DNA of 64,000 bases from Methylibium sp. Root1272 (GTDB lineage Bacteria; Pseudomonadota; Gammaproteobacteria; Burkholderiales; Burkholderiaceae_C): NCBI RefSeq assembly GCF_001425905.1, contig NZ_LMDY01000013.1, positions 564,177 through 628,176 of the forward strand. Reading direction: 5' to 3'. Shown piece after piece: positions 34,209 through 45,014 of this stretch (position 1 is the first letter of the stretch; every line of letters starts with the position of its first letter). The translations under genes and the position numbers were made by a program. The notes under the pieces are model-generated. The model saw nothing but the letters and a program-made list of their open reading frames with translations. It was not told the DNA's origin and did no database searches.

Positions 34209-34625
34209 TCAGGGGCGGCTGAAACGCTCCAGCACACTGCCCAGGTCGCCGAGGCCGGAACTGCCGATGTCCGACAGCTGACCGTTGGGCGTGAGCTTGT
34301 CCACCACCTGCGGCAGCAGCTGAGACAGCTGGCCGGCCGCCTCGCCCGGCGGCAGGCCCAGCTGCTGGGCGAACTGCGACAGCATGTCGCTGCCCAGCAC
34401 GTCCTGCAGCTGGCTGGCGGACACCGGCAGGTTCTGGCCGGTGCCGACCCACGAGGCGATCAGGTCCCCCAGGCCGCCCTGCTGGAACTGCTGCACCAGG
34501 CCGTCGAGCCCGCCGCTGCCCTGCCCGCCTCGCGCCAGCATCGCGATCACCGCCTGCAGCGCGTCGCCTTGCCCGCTTCCCTGGGAGCCGCCGAGGGCTC
34601 CGATCACCGAGTCCAGCAAACCCAT
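34209..34625 (-). CDS. YidB-like DUF937 protein
   Basis: A 138-residue glycine- and glutamine-rich protein of the YidB/DUF937 family, recognisable from MGLLDSVIGALGG at the start and GLGDLIASWVGTGQNLPVS followed by LGLPPGEAAGQLSQLLPQVV. The family function is not established. The ATG at 34625 is preferred to a GTG one codon upstream, with GGGAGC about 8 nt before it. It converges with the atp operon and lies 129 bp downstream of rsmE on the same strand. Confidence 0.87.
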   Translation of the reverse strand: MGLLDSVIGALGGSQGSGQGDALQAVIAMLARGGQGSGGLDGLVQQFQQGGLGDLIASWVGTGQNLPVSASQLQDVLGSDMLSQFAQQLGLPPGEAAGQLSQLLPQVVDKLTPNGQLSDIGSSGLGDLGSVLERFSRP

Positions 34626-34754
34626 CACGTGCTCCCGCGGGGACCGTCCCCGCGCCGATTGTGCGGCCCGAATGCGACACGCGGGGCCAGAGGCCCTGGG
34701 CGGTGTACGGCTCCGGTTCCCGGGCCGATCGTCTGGGCGGCCCGGGCGGCCTGG

Positions 34755-35492
34755 TCAGCCGAACAGCGCCGCGACCGCCGCCAGCGCCGTCAGCGCCGCG
34801 GTTTCCGCGCGCAGCACCCGCGGGCCGAGTGTGATCGGCTGCAGGCCGGCCGCACGCGCCTGGGCCTCCTCGGTGTCGCCGAGCCCGCCTTCGGGCCCGC
34901 TCAGGAACAGCAGGCCCCGACCGGCCCGCAGCGCCGGTGGCAGCGCTTCCGCGAACGGCAGCGTGCCCTGGCCCAGGCTCAGCACGAAGCGCGCCTCGGC
35001 CGCATCCGGCAGCAGCTTGCGCTGCCATTCGGCGAAGGAGCGGACCGGCAGCAGGCGCGGCAGCGCGGCGCGGCCGCACTGCTCCGCCGCGGCGGCCGCC
35101 ACGCCTTGCCAGTGCGCCAGCTTCTTGTCAGCCCGTTCGCCGCTCATGCGCAGCACCGAGCGCTCGCACACGAGCGGCTGCAGGGTCGACACGCCGAGCT
35201 CGGTGGCCTTCTCGACCAACCAGTCCATGCGTTCGTTGGCCGGCATGCCGATGGCCAGCGTGATCGGCAGCGGCAGCTCGCGGTCGACGGCCCGCGAGGC
35301 GCCGACGCGGACTCGCACCTCGGTGCGGCCCATCAGCAGGACCTGCGCCTCCCACTCGCTGCCGCTGCCGTCGAACAGCGTGAGGCCGTCGCCCGGCTGC
35401 AGCCGCAGCACCTGCACGTGGCGCGCGGCGGCGGCGGGCAACGGCGCCTCCAGGCCTTCGGCCAACGGCAAGTCGACGAGAAAGCGAGGCAC
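34755..35492 (-). CDS. rsmE: 16S rRNA (uracil-1498-N3)-methyltransferase
   Basis: A 245-residue SPOUT-fold methyltransferase that modifies U1498 in the decoding site of 16S rRNA. The N-terminal PUA-like domain begins PRFLVDLPLA. The C-terminal trefoil-knot motifs are FLSGPEGGLGDTEE and LGPRVLRAETAALTAL. The GTG at 35492 gives the family length; no ATG is available. It follows the amgK-like gene by 14 bp, so the two are probably cotranscribed. Confidence 0.93.
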   Translation of the reverse strand: MPRFLVDLPLAEGLEAPLPAAAARHVQVLRLQPGDGLTLFDGSGSEWEAQVLLMGRTEVRVRVGASRAVDRELPLPITLAIGMPANERMDWLVEKATELGVSTLQPLVCERSVLRMSGERADKKLAHWQGVAAAAAEQCGRAALPRLLPVRSFAEWQRKLLPDAAEARFVLSLGQGTLPFAEALPPALRAGRGLLFLSGPEGGLGDTEEAQARAAGLQPITLGPRVLRAETAALTALAAVAALFG

Positions 35493-35506
35493 CTTCGGGC
35501 TTTCGC

Positions 35507-36580
35507 TCAGAACGTGTAGCCGCTCTCGCGCTGCGTGCCGGCCAGTCGCTCCAGCAGATGCGCCAGCGCGCCGAGACCGTTGTAGCGGCTGGCCACGCGG
35601 TGCGCGTAGCGCCACACCAGCGGCAGGTCCTTGAGATAGCCGTCCTTGCCGTCGCGGTGGGAGAGCCGCGCGAAGATGCCCAGCACCTTCAGGTGGCGCT
35701 GCAGCCCCATCCATTCGAAGTCGCGCCAGAAGCAGCCGAAGTCGGCGTCCAGCGGCAAGCCTGCCTTGCGGCCGCGTTCCCAGTAGCGCACCGCCCAGTC
35801 GAGCTGGGTGGCCTCGTCCCACTCGACGTAGGCGTCGCGCAGCAGCGACGCAAGGTCGTAGCTGACCGGGCCCCAGACGGCATCCTGGAAATCGAGCAGG
35901 CCCGGCTGGCCGCCCGGCTCGCGCGGCAGCATCAGGTTGCGCGAGTGGTAGTCGCGATGCACCAGCACGCTGGGCTGAGCGGTGCAGGCGTCGAGGATCA
36001 GCCCGAAGCAACGCTGCAGCTGCGCGAGCGCCTTGTCATCGAGCGTGTGCCGGCAATGGCGCTCGATGTACCAGATGGGGAAGAGGTCGAGCTCGCGCTG
36101 CAGCAGCGTGCGATCGTAGGCCGGCACGCGGGTCTGCGCTTCGATGCGCTGCAGCTGCACCAGGGCGTCGAGCGCGGCCAGGTAGAGCGCGTTGGTGTGC
36201 GCGGCGTCGCCGCGCTGCAGCGCTTCGAGGTAGGTGGTGGCGCCCAGGTCGGTGAGCAGCATGAAGCCGTTCGACTCGTCCCAGCTCAGCACCTCGGGCG
36301 CCTCGAGACCGCCGCCGCGCAGCAGTGCGGCCACGCCGACGAACGGCCGGCAGTCCTCTTGGGCGGGGGGCGCGTCCATCACGATGCGCGGACCGTCGCG
36401 TCCGTCGATGCGGAAGTAGCGCCGGAAGCTGGCATCGGCGCTCGCTGTGCGCAGGCTGCCGATGTCGAGGCCGTGCGACGCGGCCTGCGCGCCCAGCCAA
36501 TGCGTGAAGGCCTGCTGCCGAACGGTGTCGGTCCAGCGGATCGGTGCGGGTGTGGTCAAGATGTGTGGGCGCGGAGACAC
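35507..36580 (-). CDS. amgK: AmgK-like sugar kinase (aminoglycoside phosphotransferase fold)
   Basis: A 357-residue phosphotransferase with the kinase catalytic loop VHRDYHSRNLML and metal-binding LLDFQDAVWGPVSYDL. Position (divergent from lptD-surA) and sequence match AmgK, the anomeric N-acetylmuramate/N-acetylglucosamine 1-kinase of the cell-wall recycling route that bypasses fosfomycin-sensitive MurA. Its usual partner, the uridylyltransferase murU, is not the next gene; rsmE is. The start is a GTG at 36580, the furthest upstream candidate, so the N-terminus is uncertain by up to about 20 residues. Confidence 0.85.
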   Translation of the reverse strand: MSPRPHILTTPAPIRWTDTVRQQAFTHWLGAQAASHGLDIGSLRTASADASFRRYFRIDGRDGPRIVMDAPPAQEDCRPFVGVAALLRGGGLEAPEVLSWDESNGFMLLTDLGATTYLEALQRGDAAHTNALYLAALDALVQLQRIEAQTRVPAYDRTLLQRELDLFPIWYIERHCRHTLDDKALAQLQRCFGLILDACTAQPSVLVHRDYHSRNLMLPREPGGQPGLLDFQDAVWGPVSYDLASLLRDAYVEWDEATQLDWAVRYWERGRKAGLPLDADFGCFWRDFEWMGLQRHLKVLGIFARLSHRDGKDGYLKDLPLVWRYAHRVASRYNGLGALAHLLERLAGTQRESGYTF

Positions 36581-36784
36581 CGCGGTCCTGCGGTACGGCA
36601 GCCTTCGGAGCGAAGGCGCGTGGAATAATCAGATTCTACAAACCGCATGCAAGGTGGCGTCGCCGTGGCGCTGCTCGAGCGGCCGCAGCGCGCCGTGACC
36701 GGCGGCCCTTTTCTCTTGTCTGCCACGACCTTGCCGATCGCCGACCGCGCCGCAACCGTCCTGCCTCCAAGGCGCGCCTGGGCC

Positions 36785-39175
36785 ATGCGCCCGGTCGCGG
36801 CCGCGGTCCTGATGACGACCGCCGGCAGCGGCGTGCTGATCGAAGTCGCACGCGCGCAGTCGGGGGCCGAAGGTCCCGGACTGCAGGTGAGCCCCGAAAG
36901 CAGTGCGCGCTTCGGCCCACTCATCAAGGCCGACGACGGCGGCGGGCCGCTGGTGATCGAGGCTGATCGTCTGTCGGGCCGGCCCGACCTGGAAACCCTG
37001 GCCGAAGGTGCCGTCGAGTTCCGCCGCGGCCCCTTGATCCTGAAGGCCGACCGGGTCGAGTACCAGCAGCAGAGCGACCTGGCGCGCGCCACCGGCAACG
37101 TCGAGATCTCGCGCAACGGCAACGTCTACCGCGGCCCCGAGGTGCAACTGAAGGTCGACCGCTTCGAGGGCTACTTCCAGTCGCCGAGCTACCACTTCGG
37201 GCGCACCAACGCCGGAGGGCAGGCCGACCGCTTCGACTTCCTCGACGAGAACCGGGGCGTCGCCTACGGCGCCACCTACACCAGCTGTCCGGCGCCCGAT
37301 CCGGCCTGGCTGCTGAGCACCGACCGCGTGCTGCTCGACACGGCGGCCGAAGAGGGTACGGCCGAGGGCGCGGTGCTGCGCTTCTATGGCGTGCCGATCC
37401 TGGCCGCGCCGACGCTCAGCTTCCCGCTGACCGAGAAGCGCAAGTCCGGCTGGTTGCCACCGAGCATCAAGCTCGACAACAAGAGCGGCTTCGAACTCGG
37501 CGTGCCCTACTACTGGGACATCGCACCGAACCGCGACGCGACCTTGACCCCGTCCGTCATGACGCGGCGCGGCGCGGCGCTCGATACCGAGTTCCGCTAT
37601 CTCGAGCCGGGCTATCTGGGCAGCATGCAGGCCTACATGCTGCCCGACGACCGGGTGGCGAACCGCTCGCGCTGGGCGCTGAACCTTGGTCACGAGGCTC
37701 GCTGGGAGGGCGCGACGGTCGGCGAGATCGACTACGGCCTGGCGTTGCAGCGCACGTCCGACGACAACTTCTGGAAGGACTTTGCCGGGACGCTGCCCAG
37801 CCTCACACCGCGCCTGCTGCCGACCGACGCCTATGCGCGCCGACGCTTCGATCACGGCTGGGGCGACACCGTGGCCTACACCCGGGTGCAGACATGGCAG
37901 GTGCTGCAGGACCTCGACCCGGCCAGCCGCATCGTCTCGCCCTACCAGCGCGAGCCGCAGATCGGTCTGCGCCAGCGCGGCGCGGCGAGCGGACTCGAGT
38001 GGCAGTGGGAGACCGAAGCGAACCGTTTCTCGAACGACGACGCCAGCCTGCAGACCGGCTCGCGCCTGCACGCCCTGGGGTCGTTGGCACGCCCCTGGTC
38101 GCCGACCGGCGCGCCCGGCTGGACGCTGACGCCGCGCGTGTCGTTCAACGCGGCCACCTACGACCTCGACCAGCCGCTGGCCGATGGCCGTCGGAGCGCG
38201 TCGCGCGTCATCCCGACGGTCTCGCTCGACAGCGCCTGGATCTTCGAGCGCGACAGCAATGCCTTCGGCCGCGAACTCACCCAGACGCTGGAGCCGCGGC
38301 TGTTCTACGTCAACACGCCCTTCCGCGACCAGACCGGCCTGCCGAACTTCGACAGCGCCGCCAACGACTTCAACTTCACTTCCATCTACTCCGACAACGT
38401 GTTCTCCGGCGTCGACCGCGTGTCCGATGCGAACCAGGTGACCGCCGGCGTGACCACGCGCTTCCTCGACCGCACCACCGGCGCCGAGGCCTTGCGACTG
38501 GGCATCGCGCAGCGCACGCTGCTGCGCACGCAGCGCATCACCGCCGATGGCACACCGATCACGCAGCGCTGGTCCGACCTGCTGCTGCTCGGCTCGACCC
38601 ACCTCGTGCGGAACTGGTACCTCGACAGCACGGTCCAGTACAACTCCGACACCAGTCGCGTGGCGCGTTCGATTTCGAGCGTGCGCTATTCGCCCGGCCC
38701 CTTGCGCACCCTCAGCACCAGCTACCGCTACACACGCAATGCCAGCGAACAGGTCGAGCTGGGCTGGCAGTGGCCGCTCAACGCGCCGGCGCGCGAGCAT
38801 GCCGCGGCGGTGCAGGCACGCGACGCGCAGATGCTCGAGGACTTCGAGGGCCGCTCCCGACTCGCGCCGCTGGCCGGCTGCCCGGGCGCCTGGTACACGG
38901 TGGGGCGCGTCAACTACAGCCGCCGCGACTCGCGTATCACCGATTCGATCGTCGGCTTCGAATACGACTCGGGATGCTGGATCGGCCGCATCGTCGCCGA
39001 GCGCCTGTCCACCGGGCGCAGCCAGGCGACCACCCGGCTGCTGTTCCAGCTCGAGCTGATCGGCCTGTCGCGACTCGGGTCCAACCCGCTGAAGGTGCTG
39101 AGGGAGAATGTGCCCGGTTACCGTTTGCTGCGCGACGACAGTCCGGTGGTCGCGCCGGCCCTCTCGACCCCCTGA
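36785..39175 (+). CDS. lptD: LPS-assembly protein LptD
   Basis: Outer-membrane beta-barrel that inserts lipopolysaccharide into the outer leaflet, working with LptE (encoded at 55.2 kb). From 36785 the protein has 796 residues. A signal peptide ends EVARA-QSG, an OstA-like jelly-roll follows (about 65-190: LVIEADRLSGRPDLETLAEG), then the LptD barrel. Cysteines in TSCPAP and near the C-terminus (LAGCPG, SGCW) suit the inter-domain disulfides. An in-frame ATG at 36647 would add 46 residues; I reject it because that stretch has rarer codons and would bury the signal peptide. It is first in an operon with surA and rsmA. Confidence 0.92.
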   Translation: MRPVAAAVLMTTAGSGVLIEVARAQSGAEGPGLQVSPESSARFGPLIKADDGGGPLVIEADRLSGRPDLETLAEGAVEFRRGPLILKADRVEYQQQSDLARATGNVEISRNGNVYRGPEVQLKVDRFEGYFQSPSYHFGRTNAGGQADRFDFLDENRGVAYGATYTSCPAPDPAWLLSTDRVLLDTAAEEGTAEGAVLRFYGVPILAAPTLSFPLTEKRKSGWLPPSIKLDNKSGFELGVPYYWDIAPNRDATLTPSVMTRRGAALDTEFRYLEPGYLGSMQAYMLPDDRVANRSRWALNLGHEARWEGATVGEIDYGLALQRTSDDNFWKDFAGTLPSLTPRLLPTDAYARRRFDHGWGDTVAYTRVQTWQVLQDLDPASRIVSPYQREPQIGLRQRGAASGLEWQWETEANRFSNDDASLQTGSRLHALGSLARPWSPTGAPGWTLTPRVSFNAATYDLDQPLADGRRSASRVIPTVSLDSAWIFERDSNAFGRELTQTLEPRLFYVNTPFRDQTGLPNFDSAANDFNFTSIYSDNVFSGVDRVSDANQVTAGVTTRFLDRTTGAEALRLGIAQRTLLRTQRITADGTPITQRWSDLLLLGSTHLVRNWYLDSTVQYNSDTSRVARSISSVRYSPGPLRTLSTSYRYTRNASEQVELGWQWPLNAPAREHAAAVQARDAQMLEDFEGRSRLAPLAGCPGAWYTVGRVNYSRRDSRITDSIVGFEYDSGCWIGRIVAERLSTGRSQATTRLLFQLELIGLSRLGSNPLKVLRENVPGYRLLRDDSPVVAPALSTP

Positions 39176-39188
39176 GCTGCTGCCATCG

Positions 39189-40502
39189 ATGTTGCCGAAG
39201 TCTTCTTCCCCGTGCGCCAGAGGGCTGCTGCTCGCCCTGCTCTGTGGTCTGTTCGCCGGAACCGCGGCCGCGCAGCCGTCGCCGGTCCGCTCGGCCGACT
39301 ACATCGTCGCGATCGTCGACCGTGAACTGGTCACCAATGCCGAGGTCCAGCAGCGGCTGGCGGCCCTGCGGCGCGAGGCGGCACAGGGCGGGCAGGCACT
39401 GCCGCCCGACGATGAACTGCGCCGACGCATGCTCGACACCCTGATCGACGAGCGCGCCCAACTCGGCGCGGCGCGCGAAAGCGGCGTGCGCATCGACGAG
39501 GCCGAACTCGACCGGACCGTCGCCAACGTCGCAGCACAGAACCGCATCACGCTGGCGCAACTGCGTGAACGGCTGCAGCGCGATGGCATCGAGTTCTCGC
39601 GCTTTCGCAGCAACCTGCGTGACCAGCTGCTGCTCGAGCGTGTGCGGGAACGCGAGGTCCAGTCGCGCATCAAGATCAGTGACAGCGAGGTCGAGACCCT
39701 GCTGGCCAGCCGCGCCAGCGGCGTGGCGCCGCCGCAGTTCAACATTGCGCAGTTGTTGATCGGCGTGCCCGAAGGGGCTGGCGAGGCCGAGCTGGCACAG
39801 CGCCGCAAGGTCGCCGAGCAGGCCCTGCAGCGCGCCCGCGGCGGCGAGGACTTCGCGCGCCTCGTCGGCGAGCTGTCGACCGGCCCGAAGGAGCAGGGTG
39901 GCGCCCTGGGCCTGCGCACGCTCGATCGCCTGCCCGACCTGTTCGCTGACGCGGTGCGGGATCTGCGCAGTGGCGCCATCGTGCCGCAGGTGTTGCAGTC
40001 GGGTGCCGGCTTCCACGTGCTGAAGGTTCTGGATCGTCGCGATGGCGGCATGATGGTGCCGCAGACGCGCGCACGGCACATCCTGCTGAGGACTTCGGCG
40101 CAGCTGACCCAGTCGGCCGCGCTGGCGCGGCTGGCCGAGTTCAAGCAGCAGGTGGACAGCGGCAAGGCCAGCTTTGCCCAGCTTGCTCGCGAGAACTCCG
40201 AGGACGGCAGTGCGGCCCAGGGCGGTGAGCTCGGCTGGGCCTCGCCGGGCCAGTTCGTGCCGGAGTTCGAGGCAGCGATGAAGGCGCTCGACATCAACCA
40301 GGTGTCGGAGCCTCTGGTCTCGCGTTTCGGCGTGCACCTGATCCAGGTCCTGGAGCGCCGCAGCGTCCCGGTCGACCGCAAGCAGCAGCGCGAGATCGCG
40401 CGCAACGTCCTGCGCGAGCAGAAGTTCGAGAGCGCCTACCAGGAGTGGGCGCGCGATGTGCGAGCCCGCGCCTACGTGGAGATGAGGGAGCCGCCGCAGT
40501 GA
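39189..40502 (+). CDS. surA: Periplasmic chaperone / peptidyl-prolyl isomerase SurA
   Basis: A 437-residue periplasmic chaperone for outer-membrane proteins, including LptD encoded just upstream. The signal peptide is about residues 1-29 ([18 protein letters not shown]). The SurA N-terminal helical domain begins [17 protein letters not shown]. Two parvulin domains follow, the first near [13 protein letters not shown] and the second near [13 protein letters not shown]. The start at 39189 is set by the signal peptide. The gap to rsmA is 34 bp, with no pdxA between them, unlike in many proteobacteria. Confidence 0.95.
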   Translation: MLPKSSSPCARGLLLALLCGLFAGTAAAQPSPVRSADYIVAIVDRELVTNAEVQQRLAALRREAAQGGQALPPDDELRRRMLDTLIDERAQLGAARESGVRIDEAELDRTVANVAAQNRITLAQLRERLQRDGIEFSRFRSNLRDQLLLERVREREVQSRIKISDSEVETLLASRASGVAPPQFNIAQLLIGVPEGAGEAELAQRRKVAEQALQRARGGEDFARLVGELSTGPKEQGGALGLRTLDRLPDLFADAVRDLRSGAIVPQVLQSGAGFHVLKVLDRRDGGMMVPQTRARHILLRTSAQLTQSAALARLAEFKQQVDSGKASFAQLARENSEDGSAAQGGELGWASPGQFVPEFEAAMKALDINQVSEPLVSRFGVHLIQVLERRSVPVDRKQQREIARNVLREQKFESAYQEWARDVRARAYVEMREPPQ

Positions 40503-40536
40503 GCGTGACGACGGCGACGGTGGCCTCGCGGCAGCC

Positions 40537-41307
40537 GTGAAGCACATCCCCCGCAAGCGCTTCGGCCAGCATTTCCTGGCCGATGCGGCGGTGATCGATG
40601 CGATCGTCGACCTGATCGATCCGCGCCCCGGGCAGGCACTGGTCGAGATCGGCCCCGGCCTCGGCGCGATGACCGATCCGCTGGTGGCGCGCTGCGAACG
40701 CCTGACCGTTGTCGAGCTCGATCGCGACCTGGCGGCGCGCCTGCGCAAGCGCGCCGAGCTGCAGGTGATCGAGTCCGACGTGCTGCGGGTGGACTTCCCC
40801 GCCCTGGCTTCAGCCGCTGCCTCGGGGGGCCATCTGAGGATCGTCGGCAACCTGCCGTACAACATCTCGACCCCCATCCTCTTCCATCTGCTGCCGGCTG
40901 CCGCGCAGGTCGAGGACCAGCACTTCATGCTCCAGAAGGAAGTCGTCGAGCGCATGGCCGCCGCGCCCTGCAGCAAGGACTACGGACGGCTCAGCGTGAT
41001 GCTGCAGTGGCGTTACGACATCGAGTCGGTGCTCGACGTGCCGCCCGAGGCCTTCGAGCCCCCGCCGCGTGTGGACTCGGCGGTGGTCCGCATGCTGCCG
41101 TTCCCGGCGCCGCCGGCGGTCGACGCCGCGCTGCTCGGTGAACTGGTGGCGACCGCGTTCTCGCAGCGCCGCAAGTTGCTGCGGCACACGCTCGGCAAGT
41201 GGCTCGAGGCGCGCGGTTTCGGTGGATCGTTCGACACCCAGCGCCGGGCCGAGGAGGTGCCGGTGTCCGACTATGTGGAGCTGGCGCTGGCGCTCGGCGG
41301 GCGCTGA
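40537..41307 (+). CDS. rsmA: 16S rRNA (adenine-1518/1519-N6)-dimethyltransferase
   Basis: A 256-residue KsgA/RsmA methyltransferase acting late in 30S assembly. It starts at GTG 40537 with the family's [13 protein letters not shown]. The AdoMet-binding motif is [14 protein letters not shown], and the catalytic motif IV is NLPYNIS. Last gene of the lptD-surA-rsmA unit; it stops just before a long hairpin shared with the converging RNase/barstar operon. Confidence 0.96.
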   Translation: MKHIPRKRFGQHFLADAAVIDAIVDLIDPRPGQALVEIGPGLGAMTDPLVARCERLTVVELDRDLAARLRKRAELQVIESDVLRVDFPALASAAASGGHLRIVGNLPYNISTPILFHLLPAAAQVEDQHFMLQKEVVERMAAAPCSKDYGRLSVMLQWRYDIESVLDVPPEAFEPPPRVDSAVVRMLPFPAPPAVDAALLGELVATAFSQRRKLLRHTLGKWLEARGFGGSFDTQRRAEEVPVSDYVELALALGGR

Positions 41308-41335
41308 AAGGAAAACGGACCCCGTGGGGTCCGTT
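41308..41335 (-). terminator. Terminator of the RNase-barstar operon (also behind rsmA)
   Basis: Ten-base-pair perfect inverted repeat AACGGACCCC-GT-GGGGTCCGTT (41314-41335). On the minus strand it is followed by TTCCTTTC, a U-rich tail, so it looks like an intrinsic terminator for the leftward operon. On the plus strand no U-tract follows, but it may still help end rsmA transcription. Confidence 0.75.
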
Positions 41336-41356
41336 CACATGGTCTGTTGCTGATCG

Positions 41357-41470
41357 CTAGGCTGCGACCAGCCACCCTGCGGTGTCGAACGCACTGCTCA
41401 TGAAAGGCAGTTGCACGCTGATCACACCGGCCGGCGTCTTGGCCGGCTTGGCGTCGTTCTGGGCTTCCAT
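41357..41470 (-). CDS. Small ORF (37 aa) downstream of barstar
   Basis: A 37-residue peptide not recognised as any family: charged N-terminal half MEAQNDAKPAK, then a mildly hydrophobic C-terminal half ending GWLVAA. Three things support it. AGGGAG lies exactly 8 nt before the ATG. Third positions are GC-biased like real genes here. It lies between the barstar stop and the operon terminator. An inverted repeat (GCCCGCTC / GAGCGGGC, 41472-41506) starts at the barstar stop and partly covers the ribosome-binding site, which could couple its translation to barstar. Function unknown. Confidence 0.55.
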   Translation of the reverse strand: MEAQNDAKPAKTPAGVISVQLPFMSSAFDTAGWLVAA

Positions 41471-41505
41471 CGCCCGCTCTCCCTGCCCGATGTCCGGGGA
41501 GCGGG

Positions 41506-41904
41506 CTACTGAAAAGAATAGAAGCACCTGAAGGGTATCTTGCGTTCCCCCCAGAAGTCGGCGGCGTCACGGAAGACGTCGAGCAGCTGCTCGCGGGCCT
41601 CGCGATCGAACTTGGCGTTGTCGGGCAGCTGTTCCAGCACCACCACGAAGCCCGGCTGGCTGCCCGACTTGTGTACCAGGTCGGTCATGCAGTCGAACAA
41701 TGCGTCGAGGTTCTTGCCGAAGTGCGCCGGGAACAGGAAGGCTTCGGCAATGCCCTCCAACACTTCCTGCTTGGACTGGGCCGATCCCAGGTTGGCATAC
41801 AGGAAATGCTGGCCGAGGTCTTGCGCGGCAAGCTGCAGATCCTCCACGCGGAACGCGCGGATGGCCTGCACGATGTTGGGACGGACGGTGTGCAGAGGCA
41901 TCAT
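41506..41904 (-). CDS. Barstar-family RNase inhibitor
   Basis: A 132-residue barstar-fold protein. The diagnostic segment FGKNLDALFDCMTDL matches the barstar helix that plugs the barnase active site, preceded by an extra N-terminal about 45 residues. It lies 37 bp downstream of a secreted barnase-like RNase gene and should protect the cytoplasm from the enzyme before export. A G-rich ribosome-binding site (AGGGGGA) precedes the tandem ATG ATG start; the upstream ATG is used. Confidence 0.9.
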   Translation of the reverse strand: MMPLHTVRPNIVQAIRAFRVEDLQLAAQDLGQHFLYANLGSAQSKQEVLEGIAEAFLFPAHFGKNLDALFDCMTDLVHKSGSQPGFVVVLEQLPDNAKFDREAREQLLDVFRDAADFWGERKIPFRCFYSFQ

Positions 41905-41941
41905 GGTCGAAATCCCCCTCGTTCCTTGTTGGTGGTAGGGC

Positions 41942-42358
41942 TCACTGCGCGATGAGGCGGAAGCTCGCGTAGTGATCGTCGGTGTAGTAGCAGGCGTCGG
42001 GCGCGGTGGCTTGCTGCCCTCCGCACACGATCCTCCGGGCCCCCCGATCGCGGGACCCTGGCGTTCGCACCGTGTACTCGCGGTAGTAGCCGCGCGGGTG
42101 GCGCGGGAGCAGACGCTCCCGGTTGCCGAACACGATGCCGTCTTTCGAGTACGGGAAGGGACCGCCGGCGTGGATCAGCCGTTGGGCTGTCTGCGCCTCG
42201 ACCGGCAGTGAGGACAAGCTCACCTCCGCCCGCGGCGCCGAGTCCTTCGCCTGTGTCACGAAACCGACGGATGCTGCTCCGACCGACGCCGCTGCAAGCA
42301 ATGCAACGGCGACCAGTCGCCAAGCAGATCCCCGGTGTGACCGACCGGTGAAGACCAC
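41942..42358 (-). CDS. Secreted barnase/RNase N1-T1-type ribonuclease
   Basis: A 138-residue microbial guanyl-type RNase. An N-terminal export signal (hydrophobic about residues 14-33) is followed by a catalytic domain with all hallmarks: FPYSKDGIVFGNRERLLP, the general base Glu94 in YYREYTV, arginines in RGARRIV, and the general acid His129 in DDHYASF. Cys112 and Cys123 could form a disulfide. It is exported and degrades RNA outside or in competitors. The barstar gene follows. The start is GTG at 42358 with CAGGGATA upstream and a good promoter before it. Confidence 0.9.
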   Translation of the reverse strand: MVFTGRSHRGSAWRLVAVALLAAASVGAASVGFVTQAKDSAPRAEVSLSSLPVEAQTAQRLIHAGGPFPYSKDGIVFGNRERLLPRHPRGYYREYTVRTPGSRDRGARRIVCGGQQATAPDACYYTDDHYASFRLIAQ

Positions 42359-42385
42359 GGGTTATCCCTGAAATTCGAAGCCCAG

Positions 42386-42414
42386 ATGGTACCGAATCGG
42401 GGCCGATACCTCAA
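42386..42414 (-). promoter_or_regulatory. Candidate promoter of the RNase-barstar operon
   Basis: On the minus strand TTGAGG (-35, 42414-42409), 17-bp spacer, TACCAT (-10, 42391-42386), about 28 bp before the GTG start. The spacer holds the palindrome ATCGG-GG-CCGAT, a possible operator. Confidence 0.55.
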
Positions 42415-42554
42415 GGGCCTGCCTCAAATTTCAGCAGTGCATGGGGGGAATTCAAGTTTTGTTTGTGGGCGCAAACTTCTTGAAATCATCTCGTATATCA
42501 GCAGATTTCACCGCGTTCTTGGCGCTGACTTGTAGAGCGGCCGAAGCCGCGTGT

Positions 42555-42576
42555 GCACGGGCCGGCCGGCCCGTGC
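42555..42576 (-). terminator. Perfect 22-bp palindrome downstream of maeB
   Basis: GCACGGGCCGG joined directly to its reverse complement, 13 bp beyond the maeB stop. It can form a very stable hairpin but lacks a following U-tract, so it is a likely but unproven terminator for maeB. Confidence 0.5.
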
Positions 42577-42588
42577 CGGCAGGTCGGA

Positions 42589-44883
<2,295 letters not shown>

Positions 44884-45014
44884 GGTCGGGCTTTCCGTGT
44901 TGGGAGGCTCACCGCACGAGAGGCAGCGGGCCGGGTCGTCGATTGTAAGAAGACCCCTGTTGCGGCCAGAGCGGCTTGCGCAGGGCAGTGTTGCAAATCC
45001 CGGAGGTAACGGCC

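Noticed and set aside
36647-36784. N-terminal extension of LptD from an upstream ATG
   Set aside because: This stretch has codons unlike the rest of the gene, no ribosome-binding site, and would place 46 residues before the signal peptide. It remains possible but less likely.
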